A stretch of 64,000 bases of DNA from Streptomyces alboniger (GCF_008704395.1 NZ_CP023695.1:62001-126000); one strand, 5' to 3'; counted from the first letter of the stretch, positions 12,001-21,872 are shown. The notes: generated by a model from the sequence alone, not told the origin. Made by a program: numbers and translations.

Positions 12001-14691
12001 CGCATAGCCCACCAGGTGCTCACGGCCTTCGTGCCGGCAGGTGGTCACCAGGGCCTGGGCCACCGCGGGGTGGGCGGTCAGCGCGGACTCCACCTCGCCC
12101 GGCTCGATGCGGAAGCCGCGCACCTTGACCTGCTCGTCGACGCGGCCGACGCACTCCAGTTGGCCGCCGGCCCCCCAGCGGGCGAGATCACCGGTGCGGT
12201 ACATGCGCGCACCGGCCGGGCCGAAGGGATCAGCCAGGAAACGTTCGGCGGTCAGCCGGGCCCTGCCGAGGTATCCGCGCGCCACGTTTCCCGCCACGTA
12301 CAGCTCACCGACGACGCCGGGGGGCATGGGCTGAAGGCCGGGGCCAAGCACATAGGCGCCCATATTGGCCAGCGGGACACCGATGGGTGCGGTGGCCGCC
12401 GTAGCCGTCCAGGCCTGGCCGGCGGTGAAGGCGGTGGCGTAGAACGACTCCGTCTGGCCGTAGGCGTTGATCACCCGCACGCCCGGAATGGCATCCTTGG
12501 TCCGCTGCACCAGCGCGGCCGGCAGGGCCTCGCCAGCGAAGACCACGGTCTGGGCCCGGATCGTGTCTTGTGCCTGGTCGAGGAGTTCGGTGAAGACCGA
12601 GGGAACGGTGCTGATGACGCCGCCAGACCAGCCGCCACGTTCGCCGATGACCAGGACGTCGCGCACCACCTCCAGGGTGCCGCCCCGCGCCAGGGTGGTC
12701 ACGATCTCGAAGACGGACACGTCGAAGTTGACCGACGTACCGGCCAGAACGCGCGTGCCCGCACCGATACCGACGATGTCGGCGAGCCGCAGCACGCCGT
12801 TGACGACATCCCGATGGGTGATCACCACGCCCTTCGGTGTGCCGGTCGAACCCGATGTGTACATCACGTAGGCGGCGTGCGCGGGCAGGCCGGCGGCCGG
12901 CTGCGCCGCCGGGCCGGCCGCGTCGAAGTCCACCTCCTCCACGCACAGGCGGGGGATGTTGGTCGCCGGGAGCACCGTCGCGCCGGCGGTGTCGGTCAGT
13001 ACCAGGTCGGGGCCGGCGTCCGACAGGATGTGGCCCAGACGTGTTCCGGGGTAGCGGGGGTCGATCGGCAGGTAGGCGGCACCGGCCTTCCAGATCGCGA
13101 GCATGCCCACGATCAGGGAGGCCGAGCGCGGCAGCGCCAGGCCCACCAGGCGCTCGGGGCCGATCCCGCGGGCGGTCAGCTCCCGTGCCAGCCGTTCGGC
13201 GCGCGCGTCCAGCTCGGCGAAGCTCAGCTCTTGCCCGCCGTCGAGCACGGCCGTCGCGTGCGGCGTCGCCGCCGCCTGGCGCTCGATCAGCGCGACGGCG
13301 GTCAGCTCGGGGATCTCGGCGTCCGTGCCCTTGAGGGCGCGCAGGGCCCACTCCCGCTCTCCGTGCGTCAGCACGTCCGCCAGCGCCACGGCGCGCGACG
13401 GCTCCGCGAGCAGATCGCCGACGATCCGTATCAGGCGTGCGACGAAGCCCTCGGCTGTGGCCCGGTCGAAGTGGTCGCTCGCGTACTCGAGATAGAGGGA
13501 CAGGCCCGGTGTGCCGGGCTCGTTGAAGAAGCTGAACTCCAGGTCGAACTTGGCGATCGACGTCCACAGCGGAGCGATACGCCCCCGCACGCCACCCGGC
13601 AGAGCGAACTCCAGGCGGGCGCCGGTGGACCAGGTGAACATCACCTGGAACAGCGGGTGGTAGGCGCTGGAGCGCTCCGGATTGCATGCCTCCACCACGC
13701 GCTCGAACGGCGCGTCCTGGTGGTCGTAGGCCGTCAGCGCCTTGTGCCGCACCTGCGCCAGGAGTTGGTCGAAGGTCGGCCGACCCGACAGGTCGGTGCG
13801 CAGGACCCAGGTGTTGGCGAAGAAGCCCACCAGGTCGGCCAGGTCCGGGTCCTGGCGGCCGGCGACGGTGGAACCGAGCGCGATGTCCTCACCCGCGCCC
13901 AGCTGGTGCAGCAGGACGGCAAGGGCGGCCTGGAACACCATTGGCACCGACGACCCGGTGCGCCTGGCCGCCGCCTCCACCCTTGCCAGCAGCTCCTGGT
14001 CGACGGTGCCTTCGACGACATCGCCGCGGCGGCTCGGCAACGGGCCGCGCGGGCGGTCCATGGGCAGGGGTGTCGAGGCCGGCATGTCCGCCAGTTCCTG
14101 GCGCCAGTAGGCGAGTTGGGTGGCCAGGAGGCTGTCCGGGTCGTTCTCGTCACCGAGCAGTTCGCGCTGCCAGAGCGTGTAGTCGGCGTACTGGACCGCC
14201 AGTTCGGGCCAGTTCGGGGGGCGGCCCTGGACCTGTGCGGTGTAGGCGGCGCTCAGGTCCCGCACGAGCGGGGCGATGGACTCGCCGTCGCAGGCCATGT
14301 GATGGATCAGCAGCAGCAGATGGTGTTCCTCGGCGGCCGTGCGGAAGAGGACGGCGCGCACCGGGATCTCCGCGAACGGGGTGAGGGGGAGCGCGGAGGC
14401 CTTGTGCACCGCTTCGTCCAACTCCTTGGGGGCGATCTCGATCAGCCCGATGTCCAGCCGCACGTCCTTGGCCGGCACCACCTGCTGGGCGGGGACGCCT
14501 TCGGCGCTCTCCACGATCAGGGTCCGCAGGCTCTCGTGGCGGACCACCACATCGCGCACCGCGGCGGTGAGCGCCGGGGTGTCGACGCGCCCCGTGAGCC
14601 GGATGAGGAACGGCACGGTGTACATCGCCGACGGCCCCTCGATCCTGTCGATGAACCACAGGCGCCGCTGTGCGAAAGACAAGGGGATCAT
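1..14691 (-). CDS. Non-ribosomal peptide synthetase 1, 3' end beyond window
   Basis: Multimodular NRPS of at least 4,897 residues, continuing past the left edge. The ATG at 14691 has AGGAG 8 bases upstream, and the protein opens directly in a C domain ([10 protein letters not shown]). Approximate order: C1 14690-13330; A1 13310-11850; T1 Ser near 11660; E1 11540-10180 ([10 protein letters not shown]); C2 10060-8700 (HHVLFDG); A2 8650-7200; T2 (LGGHS) near 7030; C3 6880-5520 (HHIAADG); A3 5490-4010; T3 near 3855; E3 3780-2340 ([10 protein letters not shown]); C4 2300-880 (HHIVYDG); A4 850 to the edge. My hand-read specificity residues are D-V-F-T-V-A-A-Y-A for both A1 and A2, and D-A-W-M-T-G-A-V-C for A3, which is hydrophobic and possibly Leu-like. 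A4 is incomplete. C1 and C3 look LCL type; C2 and C4 follow E domains and look DCL type. The release domain, if any, lies outside the window. Confidence 0.96.
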   Translation of the reverse strand, partial: MIPLSFAQRRLWFIDRIEGPSAMYTVPFLIRLTGRVDTPALTAAVRDVVVRHESLRTLIVESAEGVPAQQVVPAKDVRLDIGLIEIAPKELDEAVHKASALPLTPFAEIPVRAVLFRTAAEEHHLLLLIHHMACDGESIAPLVRDLSAAYTAQVQGRPPNWPELAVQYADYTLWQRELLGDENDPDSLLATQLAYWRQELADMPASTPLPMDRPRGPLPSRRGDVVEGTVDQELLARVEAAARRTGSSVPMVFQAALAVLLHQLGAGEDIALGSTVAGRQDPDLADLVGFFANTWVLRTDLSGRPTFDQLLAQVRHKALTAYDHQDAPFERVVEACNPERSSAYHPLFQVMFTWSTGARLEFALPGGVRGRIAPLWTSIAKFDLEFSFFNEPGTPGLSLYLEYASDHFDRATAEGFVARLIRIVGDLLAEPSRAVALADVLTHGEREWALRALKGTDAEIPELTAVALIERQAAATPHATAVLDGGQELSFAELDARAERLARELTARGIGPERLVGLALPRSASLIVGMLAIWKAGAAYLPIDPRYPGTRLGHILSDAGPDLVLTDTAGATVLPATNIPRLCVEEVDFDAAGPAAQPAAGLPAHAAYVMYTSGSTGTPKGVVITHRDVVNGVLRLADIVGIGAGTRVLAGTSVNFDVSVFEIVTTLARGGTLEVVRDVLVIGERGGWSGGVISTVPSVFTELLDQAQDTIRAQTVVFAGEALPAALVQRTKDAIPGVRVINAYGQTESFYATAFTAGQAWTATAATAPIGVPLANMGAYVLGPGLQPMPPGVVGELYVAGNVARGYLGRARLTAERFLADPFGPAGARMYRTGDLARWGAGGQLECVGRVDEQVKVRGFRIEPGEVESALTAHPAVAQALVTTCRHEGREHLVGYAVPAAGRERGPTAVTSLQDLDIDLTATVSPRDLRTFLSARLPEFMVPSLFVLLERLPLTPNGKVDRKALPAPQFTGSAYRAPATPGEEILTRVYADVVGVDRVGVDDDFFALGGDSIRSIQVVARARTQGIEVTPRQIFECRTVAELARAAAREERTQPKLPELPGGGVGFVPLPPVGHYLEELGGNVDRFTMAMTVDLPAGMDRDALVATLAAAFDRHDILRSRRLAGRAAGLEVSAPATVDVQPLIHRVASEGRWDEAWRQRAQSELDAAADRLDCANAVMAQFVWFDAGTSTPGRLSILLHHLVVDGVSWRILLPDLAAAWQAIRDGRTPRLPPTATSVRRWTHALAEAAKEERAAELGLWRRMVRGPDPLLGTRPFDPAVDTIATVERVRLDLPIETTGALLTTLPAAYRGGVNDGLLTALALAVAAWRGRRGIDEPTTLVRLEGHGREEDVVPGVDLSRTMGWFTSMYPLRLDVSGIDLDQALAGGAATGAAVKAVKEQLLAVPDKGIGYGMLRYLNAQTGAELETYGSGQIAFNYLGRYTGSSNMPQDLHGLGFTPIEDTVTLTPPLDGDMSALATLSVTAHVVDTEQGPRLEASLDYPCGLLARSDVRELADLWRTALAGVARHAGQPDAGGLTPSDVPLVTVGQSELDRWQEQYRGMADVWPVTAMQDGLLFHAELAGAAVDVYQMQFTFHLTGEVEPHRMRAAGQALLERYPNLRTAFVTDSAGDRVQIVHNGIELPWQELDLALLPTPQQQEQRRRFLAAEHSTHFDAARAPLMRFSLIKLAADRWDLVLTAHHVLFDGWSVPLLMLDLLRLYRSHGDDVQLGRAPAYRDFLTWLSHQDRTATARAWQHELKGLEEPTLLVPDADAAQGESVGVGQLDVPLTPQQCDRLSRRAGELGLTLNTLVQGAWGMLLSALTGQRQVTFGATVSGRPPQVEGVSEMVGTFINTLAVRMDCAPGHSLGTLLTALQERQSALLDHHHFGLLQMQELTGVRTLFDTLVVYESYPIDSAALDEAYAAAGIRVSGLSPLSSTHYPLVVMASAEPHLSIALQYQHHLVSPEQAAVIARRLGRVLVQLAEDPQQPFAGMDVLDPAERRRILLDVNQTAAPTPHATIAELFERQAAKTPDRPAVTCGGLTLTYEQLNARANRLASALAARGVKGETVVGLAMPRSADLVTAMLGIWKAGGAYVPIDPDNPGSRVEHMLSVARPQLLLTTSATADALPDTAVATLLIDDIDLAADGPLTQQARKLPPQHAAYVMFTSGSMGLPKAVVVSHANVVNGVTRLAERVGVDADTHMLAGASINFDVSVFEIVTTLLHGGRVEIAQNALVLAEHETMTANVISTVPSVFAALGGKTPALPDRATLVFAGEKLPTGLVRRIRQERPEIRIVNAYGQTESFYATTFSLPAQQPRGDTGSIPIGTPIENLRTYVLGPTLAPVPPGVTGELYVAGDIARGYAGRPALTAERFVADLYGPAGARMYRTGDLARWTADGQIEYVGRDDNQVKIRGVRVEPAEIENALATHPDVAQAVVIAHKPAEEGDQHLVAYIVPAAPHTDGNDLAATLRGYLRERLPAHLVPAAVLALDALPLTVNGKVDHKALPAPHFTAAAAGGDPRTPQEELLCELFAEVLHVERVGVDDDFFALGGHSIMAIKLVNRIRSVLRTEVELRTLFAAPTVAELIPHLGRSGAARAPLAAPAQLPARLPLSFSQQRLWFLHKFEGRAATYNMPIVLRLSGDLNVRALEETVNDLVSRHEILRTVYRETDGRPYQHILGPQEARIALPARPIADADTLAAAIAAVARHPFDIATEIPLKAALFTTGPDEFTLVLVIHHIAADGWSTTPLAKDLATAYAARARGEAPRWAPLPLQYAHYALWQQELLGGDADPDSLFTRQCRYWSQQLAGLPETVTFPTDRPRPAELDRSGDLLEFTLDATLHKQIVQLARATHTTPFMVLQATMAALFTRLGAGTDIALGSGIAGRIDQNLNDLIGLFVNVQVMRIDTSGDPTFTELLERTRRTSLAAYTHQDIPFEALVEKLNPQRSASVNPLFQVALILQNTEDADFELPGVRVTSEGTGTGTSRYDVTLSLTERFCDRATPNGIHIAVEYSTELFDASTIDMVIARWQRLLAAAVLDPAQHIAGAGEPTAEERGTLLAGEQHTAGEVAAATFPDLFRAQLLRAPQAPAVEFGGQVWSYRELNERANRIANWLIARGIGCEQAVGVAMPRSADQVAVVLGILKAGAVFLPLDPDYPVDRIRFMLDAAAPTVLLATASTAAGLPACPGTEVVAVDTPQVAQALREGPLTDPELAPAPGHPAYLIFTSGSTGRPKGIVATHAGIAALSRTTEDRLALSPHSRVLQVAAPSFDAAFWEYVQTLTTGATLVVPREQRLVGEDLAHHLAELDITHVMLPPSVLAALPTDAPRTLTGLRTVTVGGEACPPALAAAWSPGRRFVNAYGPAETTVCGAISAPLGTGRTPIGTAVDGNRLRVLDDRLAPVGPGVAGELYIAGPSLARGYLNRPDLTAERFVADPFGPAGTRMYRTGDIVRRGADGQLDYLGRSDDQVKINGLRIEPGEITAAMEEHPGVQQAVATAYRGKDGRQRLVGYTVPALPGSRGPDAEDLRAFLSHRLPEFMVPSVFLVLDTLPLTANGKLDKAALPAPPATTASGYRAPRTEAETTLAAIFAEILGRDRVGVDDDFFVAGGDSIRSIQVVSKAREQGVAITPRLMFKHRTVAALAQAAAAGGQPGTDRREPAATGLGWMPLLPVMRQIGEHVGHHDGFTMSTAVRLPTGIDESGLVATLAAVVDQHDMLRSRLRTHAGEQGLYAAAPGTLDVASLIRRSPCPGHWSDAAWRHKTKAEVAAAAQELDAQAGRMARFIWCDAGPDTAGRLIIVLHHLVTDAVSWHILLSDLAQAWDAVRQGRSPQLAAVPTPLRSWSHGLVQAAAAPERVAELDLWRDMLEQPEPLLGARPLDPALDVRASVDTVRITLDHPSTEALLSALPAAFHSGVDDGLLTALALALAQWYRTRGTDQRSVLIRLEGHGRQEGAVPGADLTRTIGWFTSIYPVRLDVSGIDLKDAAAGGRTAGYAVKAVKEQLRAIPDKGIGYGLLRHLNPKTAEILKEYGQGHIAFNYLGRLGPLTSAQQDSGAHWTISDDLGDLAPQPNAPALAAVDITAFCAETAQGPQLTADLAYATGLLTRQEARELATLWRTALEGLARHATAAGAGGLTPSDVPLVRVRQRDLDLWQEHYPHMADVWPLTSLQSGLLFQSQLEGAEFDAYQVQLVFHLTGRVDAQRMRAAGQALLDRYDSLRTAFVTTAAGESVQVLLDRVELPWHAVNWSSLPEREQEERLLELRERDRTTPFDPTDPPLLRLTLVQRGAERHELVMTVHHIVYDGWSSPLVLHSLLHLYATFGDAGSLNRVRPYRDFLDWLSRQDKEGAAQAWLAELEGLDEPTLVAPLSRQQEAGGHLRMPVELDRDTARCLSRRAAELGITLNSLVQGAWALLIASHTGRQDVVFGATVSGRPPQVAGMDEMVGLFINTLPVRVRTRAGQSAADLLLDLQQRQAALMDHHFLGLAEIHGAVGLPVLFDSVVVFESYPAGGDDLDQTLSAAGIAITGMDWEAAVHYPLALFATADPDLQLMLGYRDHAFDTATVQRLAQGLTRILGALAADPATPVSGIDPVAPAERELVLSGFNDTACQAPWATVAALFEQRAARRPDADAVLCADTTLTYRELDERAGRLARVLAESGVGQESPVGLALARSPEYIVAVLAIAKAGGVYLPLDPAYPAERIAFMLSDAKPALLVTDTQTSAELPDSDCPLLVIDQPQVARQIAAAQPLGAGSHGHPDQLCYVVYTSGSTGRPKAVGISHRSLAVLSADRGYDESRLERVLMHHTQAFDTFTYELWAALLRGGAVVILASGRLDPAGLTRTITEQGVTGLIMPAGQFMAFADEAPEAFRGAREVWTVGDVVTPAALKRVLGAC

Positions 14692-15231
14692 GACTCAGCA
14701 CTCCTGTTTATCTGGTCCACGGGCAGGGCCGATCCATCACAAGTTACGCATGCAAACACTTCTTTGGCTGCTCGGATCCCTGAGATCCCTGGGCGACCTG
14801 GAACGGCACACAAAGCCGGACCGGTGCCGTTCACCGGAAAGCGGGCCGCCCAAGACCTGCGGACGACAAAGGCACCATGCCAACCCCCTGGGCGGCCTCT
14901 TCGGCAAAGAAGCGCGGCACTCACCCGATCACATGCAATTGATCTCGTGAGCAGCCGGCATTCCCTCACCCCGATTCCGCCGGTCGCCTGCCGGTGGGCC
15001 AATGGAACACACCTGAGGTAACCACGTCGACCTAATACCGTGTCAACCATGATTGGACTGGCCCCTGGACGTCGAAGGTGTCCCGCCAACAGGACACCGA
15101 AGACCAGTTTCCGTTGACTCACCGCCCGGGAAGGTGAGGTATGTTCAGGCGATCCGCCGTGCATTTCACCGCACCACCTTGGACCGATATTCACACTCCT
15201 TTCACCGTTCCAAGAAACAGGAGTTCACAGC
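14692..15231. promoter_or_regulatory. Divergent promoter region between NRPS1 and the SARP gene
   Basis: A 540-base gap without a credible gene separates the minus-strand NRPS start from the plus-strand SARP start, so it must hold both promoters. It is visibly less GC-rich than the flanking coding DNA. A TTGACT hexamer precedes a TATGTT hexamer near 15114-15146, but the spacer is about 20 bases, too long for a standard promoter, so I make no firm call. On the minus strand the 9-mer CCGGCTTTG (14819-14811) matches part of the motif found upstream of rmlA and of the second glycosyltransferase. Confidence 0.5.
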
Positions 15232-15978
15232 ATGCGGCTTGAGATCCTAGGACCGGTCCGTGTCGCTAACGGAAATACCATCAAGGCCATAGGGGCGCAG
15301 AAGGTCGAAATTCTGCTGGCGACTCTCGCCGTCCGCTGCGGTCAGGTCGTCAGCGTCGACCAGCTCATCACCGAGATCTGGGGCGACGAACCGCCGCGCA
15401 GCGCCGTCGGGGGCCTGTATGTGTACGTCTCCCAGGTCCGCAAGCTTCTCCGCCGTCCCGGGGCGGCGGCAAGCCCCGTCGCCACCAGCCCCTCCGGATA
15501 CATGCTGACGCTGGGCCCGGGTGAACTCGACCTCCACGACCTCACCCGCCTGGTGAGACAGGGCCGGGTCCGGCTCAGGAACGGCGAGCACGAGGCTGCG
15601 GTCAGCAGTTTCGAGGAGGCGCTCGCACTGTGCCGGGGGGCGCTGCCCACCGCGGCACGCGGCCCGATCCTCCAGGGGTTCCAGGCCTGGTTCGACGAGA
15701 TCCAACTGGAGTGCCGGGAGGGCCAGATGGAGGCGCACATGGCCCTGGGGCATCACCGCGAACTCGTCGGTGATCTCTACCTCCTCAGTACCGAGCACCC
15801 CTTGCGCGAGGTGTTCCACCGCCAGCTCATGCTGGCGCTGCATCGAAGCGACTGCCGGGGCGACGCCCTGCTCGCCTACCACCAGGCATGCCGGACCCTG
15901 CGGGAACAGCTGGGCGTCGAACCCGGCCCGGCGCTGAAGGACATCCAGCGTTCGATCCTGATGGACAACGGCCACTGA
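15232..15978 (+). CDS. SARP-family pathway-specific activator
   Basis: A 248-residue small SARP (Streptomyces antibiotic regulatory protein). The N-terminal part, about residues 1-90, is an OmpR-type winged helix: it starts MRLEILGPV and carries QKVEILLATLAVR, the IWGDEPP segment and YVSQVRKLL. The rest is a bacterial transcriptional activation domain with helical repeats, ending near LLAYHQACRTLREQLGVEPG. There is no NB-ARC or TPR extension, so it is the short ActII-ORF4/RedD class. AGGAG lies 8 bases before the ATG. SARPs bind repeats near -35 and recruit RNA polymerase. Its position divergent from the giant NRPS makes it the likely cluster activator, though no clear heptamer repeats were seen by eye. 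No TTA codon was noticed in the first 35 codons. Confidence 0.93.
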   Translation: MRLEILGPVRVANGNTIKAIGAQKVEILLATLAVRCGQVVSVDQLITEIWGDEPPRSAVGGLYVYVSQVRKLLRRPGAAASPVATSPSGYMLTLGPGELDLHDLTRLVRQGRVRLRNGEHEAAVSSFEEALALCRGALPTAARGPILQGFQAWFDEIQLECREGQMEAHMALGHHRELVGDLYLLSTEHPLREVFHRQLMLALHRSDCRGDALLAYHQACRTLREQLGVEPGPALKDIQRSILMDNGH

Positions 15979-16127
15979 CCGGCCCCGGACGGCCGTGCCG
16001 GCCCACTCCGCTCTGGTCCTCGCGGACGCCATCGGCCTGTCCGTCGCGGACGGCGGCCACACTGCCACGCGATGCCCGGCGGGCATCCGCGTCAACGACC
16101 CCGCAAGAAGCATGTACGGGGCGCCCC

Positions 16128-17432
16128 TCAGCGCGCGCCGGAGCGGTTGACGATCCGTTCCAGTTCCCCGACGACCTCGGCGGGCGAGGGCTGCGCTGCC
16201 AGCTCCTGGCCGAGCCGCCCCGCGGCCTGCCTGAACGAGGGTTCCTCCAGCAGCCGCACCACCTGCTCGCGCACCCGCGCACCCTCCAGCTCCTCGGGAG
16301 CGTCCCCCCTGATCCACAGGCCGGCCCCGGAGCGCTCCAACCGCGGGCCGCGCTCGCCGATATCGGGGACGACGCGGCCGATCACCAGCTGCGGCACCCC
16401 GTGGGCGATCGACTCCAGGAACCCGGGCACGCCGCCATGGTGGATCACGGCCGAGCACGAGGGCACAACGGCGTGCAGCGGAACGAACTCCACCAGCCTG
16501 GTATTGCCCGGAACCCGCTCCAGCTCCCGCTGAAGCCGCTCGGGCAGCGTCACCACCAGCTCGATGTCCACATCGGCCAGCGCATCCAGCATCCCCTGCA
16601 CCTGCTCCAAGGAAGCGGCCTGATGCCTGGCTGCCTGCTCCAGACTGAGTCCGTAGGTGGCAAGCACGCGCCGCTTGACCGGAGCGCGCCGGGCCCAGTG
16701 CGGTATGACCGAGGGACCGTTGTAGGGGACATAGCGCAGCGCGAGATGCGGCGACGGCGACTTGAGCCGCATCGAACCGAGCATCTGCTCGATCGCGAAC
16801 TGCCCGGTCACCATCTCCTCGGAGAACTCGCCGCCGAACTTCTGCGCCCACTCCCCCAGCCAGTCCCCCAACGGGTCCTCGCGGTCCTTTGGCGCCTGCT
16901 CCTGACGCACCCGCAGAAAATGCCGGCGCATACGGCCCACCACGTCGAGTTCGGTCAGCATGCGCCCGTGCGGCACGTCGGCCGCCGTGGCCGCGATCGC
17001 GCCCGCGTGGCTCAGCCAGTCCCACAGCACCAGGTCCGGCTGCCACCAGCGGCAGTACTCCACCAGCTCCTCGACCATCGCATCGTTCATGGCCGCCTGG
17101 GTGCGCTGCGTCATCTGGTAGCCCCATCGCAGGCGCTCCCAGGTGAGCTCCTCCTCACGGTTCTCCGACAGGTCGGTCAAAAGGTCGCCCCGCTCCGCGA
17201 GTTCCTGGACCTTCGCCATCACCTCCGGAACCAAAAGCGCGTCGAGCTTGTCCATGACCGGCTCGTCGGAGCCGACGGGCACCGCCGGCAGACCTGAGGC
17301 GGTGACCGCGTCCGTCAGCTCCGGGCCGCTGGCGACCCGGACCTCGTGCCCCGCCGCCTGAAGCGCCCAGGCCAGCGGCACAAGAGCCTGGAAGTGCGAC
17401 CGCCAGGGAATACAGGTGAACAGGATTCTCAA
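16128..17432 (-). CDS. Glycosyltransferase (GT-B, macrolide/antibiotic type), copy 1
   Basis: A 434-residue GT1-family enzyme predicted to move a dTDP-deoxysugar to the peptide or another aglycone. The N-terminus (LRILFTCIPWRSHFQALVPLAWALQAAGHEV) has the usual acceptor-binding fold start. The C-terminal donor half carries EFVPLHAVVPSCSAVIHHGG, followed by GVPQLVIG, the typical nucleotide-sugar signature. I chose the TTG at 17432 because AGGGG lies 9 bases upstream and the protein then matches the family start; longer frames upstream look non-coding. It is a close paralogue of the enzyme at 38144-39445, sharing for example the NDAMVEELVxYCRWW segment. It converges with the SARP gene and diverges from rmlA. 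No DesVIII-type helper protein is present in the window. Confidence 0.92.
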   Translation of the reverse strand: MRILFTCIPWRSHFQALVPLAWALQAAGHEVRVASGPELTDAVTASGLPAVPVGSDEPVMDKLDALLVPEVMAKVQELAERGDLLTDLSENREEELTWERLRWGYQMTQRTQAAMNDAMVEELVEYCRWWQPDLVLWDWLSHAGAIAATAADVPHGRMLTELDVVGRMRRHFLRVRQEQAPKDREDPLGDWLGEWAQKFGGEFSEEMVTGQFAIEQMLGSMRLKSPSPHLALRYVPYNGPSVIPHWARRAPVKRRVLATYGLSLEQAARHQAASLEQVQGMLDALADVDIELVVTLPERLQRELERVPGNTRLVEFVPLHAVVPSCSAVIHHGGVPGFLESIAHGVPQLVIGRVVPDIGERGPRLERSGAGLWIRGDAPEELEGARVREQVVRLLEEPSFRQAAGRLGQELAAQPSPAEVVGELERIVNRSGAR

Positions 17433-17657
17433 GCCGATCAGCCCCTTCAGGAACTTTGCACCCAGCCGGACACAGGAGACCCTCACCCGGCCACCTTGAG
17501 CCGGTCTTGGCCCTCTCTTGATGCTCCGTCCCGCCCGGCCCCCCGGTGCCCACCTCTGTGCACGGCGGGGCCGGCTCCTTCCAAGAAGCGCATTAGACCG
17601 GCTTTGGACGTGCCCCCCACCATGCGGGAACACCGACCATGAGGGAGCGCGGAGCGG
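17433..17657. promoter_or_regulatory. Divergent promoter region between glycosyltransferase 1 and rmlA
   Basis: A 225-base gap between two divergent sugar genes. It contains the AGACCGGCTTT element described separately at 17595-17619. No gene was seen here. Confidence 0.5.
17595..17619 (+). promoter_or_regulatory. Shared promoter element, rmlA copy
   Basis: A 25-base stretch beginning AGACCGGCTTT matches 20 of 25 bases with 38079-38103. Both lie almost the same distance from the next start codon: 63 bases here and 65 bases there. The matching spacing in front of unrelated genes suggests a shared regulator or promoter. The factor is unknown; SARP and LmbU are the candidates encoded in the window. 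Confidence 0.45.
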
Positions 17658-18566
17658 ATGAAAGGCATCATTCTCGCGGGCGGCAACGGCACTCGCCTGC
17701 AGCCCCTCACCTTCACCAGTTCCAAACAGCTCGCCCCGGTCTACGACAAGCCGATGATCTACTATCCGCTGTCCGTGCTCATGCTGGCGGGCATCCAGGA
17801 CATCCTCATCATCACGCGTCCGAGCGACCTGCCCGCCTTCCAGGCCCTTCTGGGTGACGGCCACCAGCTGGGGCTGTCCATCGACTACGCCACGCAAGGC
17901 GAGCCGCGCGGCATCGCCGACGCCTTCCTCGTAGGGGAGGATCACATCCGCGGCGAGCAGTGCGCGCTGGCCCTTGGGGACAACCTCTTCCACGGTGCCA
18001 ACCTGCCCACCCTGCTGCGGCGCACCGCGCTCAAGATGGGTGGCTGCGTGCTGTTCGGCCACGAAGTGGCCGACCCGGAGCGGTTCGGCGTCGCCGAGAT
18101 CGACTCGCTGGGCGCACTCGTCTCCATCGAGGAGAAGCCCCGACAGCCGCGCTCCAACCTCGCCATCCCGGGGATCTACTTCTTCGACGCCCAGGTCACG
18201 GACATCGCCAGAGATCTGGAGCCCTCCCCCCGGGGCGAGCTGGAGATCACCGACCTGCTGCGCGTCTACCTGAAGATGGGCACCGCCGAACTGGTGTGGC
18301 TGGGCAGGGGGGTCACCTGGCTGGACACCGGCACCCATGAGTCCCTACTCGAAGCAGGCACCTTCGTCAGGGACACCCAACGCCGACAGGGCATCCGGCT
18401 GGCCTGCATCGAGGAGATCGCCATGCACATGGGGTACATCGACCCGGACGACTGCCACGCGCTGGGAGCGCGCATGGGCAACTCGCCCTACGGCGATTAC
18501 GTCATGGAGCGGGCCCGCCTCTGCAAGGCGGGCATGCTGCCCCCACTTCCTTTGGAGGCGCTGTGA
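17658..18566 (+). CDS. rmlA: Glucose-1-phosphate thymidylyltransferase
   Basis: A 302-residue enzyme converting glucose-1-phosphate and dTTP to dTDP-glucose, the entry step to deoxysugars. The nucleotide-binding start GGNGTRLQPLT, then KQLAPVYDKPMIYYPLS, matches the RmlA signature. LALGDNLFHG and the C-terminal ITDLLRVYL and WLDTGTHESLLEA segments complete the family pattern at usual length. A GA-rich stretch precedes the ATG. The stop overlaps the GTG start of rmlB, so the two are translationally coupled. With rmlB it supplies dTDP-4-keto-6-deoxyglucose for the 2,3-dehydratase and both glycosyltransferases of the cluster. Confidence 0.96.
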   Translation: MKGIILAGGNGTRLQPLTFTSSKQLAPVYDKPMIYYPLSVLMLAGIQDILIITRPSDLPAFQALLGDGHQLGLSIDYATQGEPRGIADAFLVGEDHIRGEQCALALGDNLFHGANLPTLLRRTALKMGGCVLFGHEVADPERFGVAEIDSLGALVSIEEKPRQPRSNLAIPGIYFFDAQVTDIARDLEPSPRGELEITDLLRVYLKMGTAELVWLGRGVTWLDTGTHESLLEAGTFVRDTQRRQGIRLACIEEIAMHMGYIDPDDCHALGARMGNSPYGDYVMERARLCKAGMLPPLPLEAL

Positions 18567-19594
18567 ATCTGCTGGTCACCGGCGCCGCCGGGTTCATTGG
18601 CTCTGCCTATGTACGGATGCTGCTCGCGGCAGGCGCAGCGCAGGACAACGGGGTGTTGCGGGTCACGGTGCTGGACAGCCTGACCTACGCCGGCAGCCTG
18701 GACAACCTCGATCTCAGCGACCCCCGGCTGACGTTCGTCCAGGGCGATATCTGCGACGCCCCCCTCGTCGACCAGCTGATGGCACAGGCCGACCAGGTGA
18801 TACATTTCGCCGCCGAGTCCCACGTGGACCGCTCGATCGCCTCCGCCGACGCCTTCGTGCGCACCAATGTCACGGGCACCCAGACCCTGCTGGACGCCGC
18901 GCTGCGGCACAACGTCGACCGCTTCGTGCACGTGTCCACCGACGAGGTCTACGGCTCGGTGGAGAGCGGCTCGCGCACCGAGCAGGACCCCCTCGACCCC
19001 AACTCGCCCTACGCCGCCTCCAAGGCGGCCTCGGACCTCCTGGCCCTGTCGTACCACCGCACCCACGGCCTGGACGTGCGGGTCACCCGGTGCAGCAACA
19101 ACTACGGGCCGCGGCAGTTCCCCGAGAAGATCATCCCGCTGTTCCTCACGACGCTGCTCGACGGCGGTGACGTCCCGCTGTACGGCGACGGGCTGAACCG
19201 GCGCGACTGGCTGCACGTCGAGGACCACTGCGCGGCCATCGAGTTGGTCCGTGCCGGCGGCAGCGCGGGCCGTGTTTACAACATCAGCGGCGGCATCGAA
19301 CTGAGCAACCGTGAACTGACCGGCCGGCTGCTCGCGGCCTGCGGCGCGGACTGGACACAGGTGCGCCACGTCCCCGACCGCAAGGGCCACGACAGGCGCT
19401 ACTCCATCGACTGCACCAGGATGCGGACCGAGCTGGGCTACAGTCCGCGCCACGACTTCGAATCCGGGCTGGCCGAGACCTTCGCCTGGTACCGCGACAA
19501 CCGGGACTGGTGGGAACCGCTCAAGCGCCGCCAGAGCGCGGGCCCCACAGGAGGGGCGGCTCTCAGGCGGCCGCTTGGCGGTCTGCCCGCCTAG
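18563..19594 (+). CDS. rmlB: dTDP-glucose 4,6-dehydratase
   Basis: A 343-residue extended short-chain dehydrogenase converting dTDP-glucose to dTDP-4-keto-6-deoxyglucose. The NAD-binding motif GAAGFIGS sits at the N-terminus. HVSTDEVYGSV gives the catalytic Thr-Asp-Glu, and YAASKAASD supplies the Tyr-xxx-Lys pair. CSNNYGPRQFPEKIIP is diagnostic for RmlB. The GTG start overlaps the rmlA stop and follows TGGAGG. The last 20 or so residues (after WWEPLKRR) extend beyond the usual end and look low in complexity. Confidence 0.96.
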   Translation: MNLLVTGAAGFIGSAYVRMLLAAGAAQDNGVLRVTVLDSLTYAGSLDNLDLSDPRLTFVQGDICDAPLVDQLMAQADQVIHFAAESHVDRSIASADAFVRTNVTGTQTLLDAALRHNVDRFVHVSTDEVYGSVESGSRTEQDPLDPNSPYAASKAASDLLALSYHRTHGLDVRVTRCSNNYGPRQFPEKIIPLFLTTLLDGGDVPLYGDGLNRRDWLHVEDHCAAIELVRAGGSAGRVYNISGGIELSNRELTGRLLAACGADWTQVRHVPDRKGHDRRYSIDCTRMRTELGYSPRHDFESGLAETFAWYRDNRDWWEPLKRRQSAGPTGGAALRRPLGGLPA

Positions 19595-20082
19595 ACGTCC
19601 GCGACGCGTGCGGATCCTTCCGGCGGACAGCTGAACGAGGAGTTCCAGGCCAAGTCCGCAGCCTGGGCGGCGAATTGCGCTGCGAGGGCCCGGGCCGGGG
19701 CCGGCAGGCGTTCGCTTGAGCAGGCACGAGACGGGGCTGACCGTGCGCTGTCAGCGCCGCAGCCCGCTGCCGCGACACCTGGTGCAGAGGGGCTGCGGCG
19801 GATCGCTCCTACGTAGCGAGCGTCCGGCCCCGGCCCGGCTGCCCCGATCACCCCGCTCTCCGACTCACCAAGCGCAGCGGCCGGGGCAGGCCGTCGCAGA
19901 TCAACGCTCGTTTCCTCGTGCAGGACCACCTCGTGCCCGCGCCCGGAAGGGCAGCCGGGGAAGATCCCCATTTCGTGCACGTGCGAGATGCGGCTGATCA
20001 TCCAGGTCGACGGCGAGGCCGAGGCCTGGGCCTCTCGCTGACCACAGGCCCCACGCCGATACCGGTGCGGCGTCTAAGGTGT
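19595..20082. other. Intergenic region after rmlB
   Basis: About 490 bases between the convergent ends of rmlB and the LmbU-family gene. Open frames here have shadow-like composition (Arg/Pro/Ala rich) and no family resemblance. I see no RNA gene or clear terminator. Confidence 0.4.
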
Positions 20083-20739
20083 CTACCCCGCCAGGATCTC
20101 TTCGGCCGCGCTGTCGAGCGTGAGGAGCACCCACTCCTCAAGATCGATGCCCGCGTGCGACGCGGCACTGTGCCACCGCCGCATATGGCCGATCGGAACG
20201 GCGAGCCGCTCGGTCGGTTCGGTGCCCTGGTCCTCGCCGGTGATCTCGTTCTCCTGCGCAAGACGCACGGCCTTGCGCAATTGCTTGGTGCTCCACTCGC
20301 GCGCCTCGCTCTGGTCGAGCCAGTGCTCCTGCTCCGCCAGCGACAGGGAGGCCACCTCGGCGTGGTGCTGGAAGCTGAGTGCGGCCCGGCGCCGGTCTAT
20401 GGCGAAACGACGCGATACCCAGGCGTAGTTACGAAGTGTCTGATAGCGGAGACCGACAGCGCGAATTCCCCGCTCGTAACGATCGCTGTAGTGGTCCTTC
20501 CCGTATATGAGCCAGTCACCGAGCCACCAGGAAGAGGAGTTTATGATTCCCGAAAGTCTCCTTCCGGTGTTCTCCCAGTTCTCGAAGGTCATTCCGGCAG
20601 GGATCTGAAGGCCGACATTCGTCGTCAGCACCTGGCTGCGATGCGGACTGTCCATGGGCCCCCGCTGCTGCCCCACGGCCGCCTCGACATCACTCGGGCG
20701 ACGTAACGTGGATCTTGTATCGGACCGCGAAATAGCCAT
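20083..20739 (-). CDS. LmbU-family transcriptional regulator with a TTA codon
   Basis: A 218-residue member of the LmbU family, DNA-binding regulators found in lincomycin, hormaomycin and other peptide clusters. The family core is visible: WLGDWLIYGKDHYSDRY, then LRYQTLRNYAWVSRRF, then SLAEQEHWLDQSEAREWSTKQLR, a helix-turn-helix-like region. The ATG at 20739 follows a GGGGGAA sequence; an ATG 72 bases upstream would give a longer, atypical N-terminus. Codon 12 is TTA (20706-20704), the rare leucine codon read by bldA tRNA, so translation is probably tied to development. LmbU-type proteins usually activate their clusters. A 9-base inverted repeat sits 53-84 bases upstream of the start. Confidence 0.9.
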   Translation of the reverse strand: MAISRSDTRSTLRRPSDVEAAVGQQRGPMDSPHRSQVLTTNVGLQIPAGMTFENWENTGRRLSGIINSSSWWLGDWLIYGKDHYSDRYERGIRAVGLRYQTLRNYAWVSRRFAIDRRRAALSFQHHAEVASLSLAEQEHWLDQSEAREWSTKQLRKAVRLAQENEITGEDQGTEPTERLAVPIGHMRRWHSAASHAGIDLEEWVLLTLDSAAEEILAG

Positions 20740-20791
20740 TCCGTTCCCCCTACCGAACGTTTTGCGTGCGAGCAGGTGAATCCCGTGCCGC

Positions 20792-20823
20792 GCTGGAACA
20801 AAGCGACTCAAACGTGTTCCAGC
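20792..20823. promoter_or_regulatory. Inverted repeat upstream of the LmbU-family gene
   Basis: GCTGGAACA at 20792-20800 and TGTTCCAGC at 20815-20823 are perfect reverse complements separated by 14 bases. The repeat lies 53-84 bases before the start codon, a suitable place for an operator controlling this gene. The binding protein is unknown. Confidence 0.45.
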
Positions 20824-21872
20824 CTGGCGCGACGCCTTTAGACGATGAACAAGTAGAGCCCAATGTGTTGTGTCCGGGCAAGGGCTTGCCTGACATCGTC
20901 AGGTGAGACGCCCGGACATGATCGGTCGGCCCGGGCGGGAACCACATGAGCCCCCCGCACAACCCGCGCTCCGCCCCGCCCCGGCCCGTGCGCCGAAGCG
21001 CCGTAGGCCGCGCCGTTCCGCACCCCCGGCCGGGTCGTGGACGCGCTGAGCGTGGAGTCGAAGGCCGGGCCCGGTCGGGGTTCGGGCTGAAGGGACCACG
21101 CTCAGCAGGCACGGCCATCGCCTCAGCCCCCGTGATCTGTGTCACTTACACGTTTGGAGAGTGACGGTGCCTGTCCTCAGCTGCCGCGCCCCAGGGGGAA
21201 GCTTCCGACCCCGCCACGGGGCAACAGAGCGTGACGTTGCATGGGGCCGTAGGCAGGGAATTTCAGCCAGCCGCCGCCCATCGCGAGGGGCTGCCTGGGG
21301 TTGTCCAGTCGACAGGACAGCGCCTTGACGCCCACTTCCCCGCCCCGGCCCCGTGCGGCGGCCGCAGTGCGGGCCAGGGCATGAAACGCTCGGTGCCATT
21401 GATGCCCGCAGACCGGCCGGCCCCTGCGGACGAGGTGAACGTCAGCCTCGGCCGGGGCCGGGCAGCCACCCGTTCCGCGCTCCGCTCCGGGAGTTGGGCA
21501 GCGCCGGCAAGTCCGCCCGCAAGGGCGTGCCCGCCCCGGTCCAGGCCGGCAGGCGCCGGCATTCACCCCCCCCCGCCGGGACCGACGCCCCCCGCACGCG
21601 CCGCCTCAGGTGATCCATGTGCCGGTCGGTCTAAGCTGCTTCGCGGGCACGTACCCGCACACGAAAGCCCCGACGAGCTTCGCGAGCCGCCCTCTGCGCG
21701 TGCCGGGTGCTGAACGTGCCACCGTCCGCGGGCTGCTGGACGTATCAGCTCATTCCCATGATCGACGCGCCGGAGCCGGCCCTGTGACGCCGGACGGCCA
21801 CGAACGACTCGATCGCGTGACGTTGAGAACGGCGCAATGGCCCCAATCCATCGGTCGAAGAAGGAGCATGGA
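20824..21872. other. Gene-poor region between the LmbU-family gene and the thioesterase
   Basis: About 1 kb with no frame I would call a gene: candidates on both strands are short, rich in Arg, Pro and Gly, and lack recognisable domains. It must contain the promoters of the divergent LmbU-family gene and thioesterase. A GTG-N6-GTCAC sequence at 21132-21145 resembles a Crp-type site but is weak evidence alone. Confidence 0.4.

Noticed and set aside
268..15021. Long plus-strand open frames (for example 4750-6969, 7030-9531, 9592-11919, 11950-15021) opposite NRPS1
   Set aside because: They are antisense shadows of high-GC coding DNA: His/Gly/Gln/Arg-rich, no domains, and fully overlapped by clear NRPS domains on the minus strand.
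21132..21145. GTG-N6-GTCAC, a Crp-like site
   Set aside because: A single short match about 700 bases from the nearest start, in a GC-rich region, is too weak to call.
20838..21566. Small minus-strand frames in the gene-poor region after the LmbU-family gene
   Set aside because: Low complexity (Gly/Arg/Pro), no plausible ribosome sites, no family resemblance.
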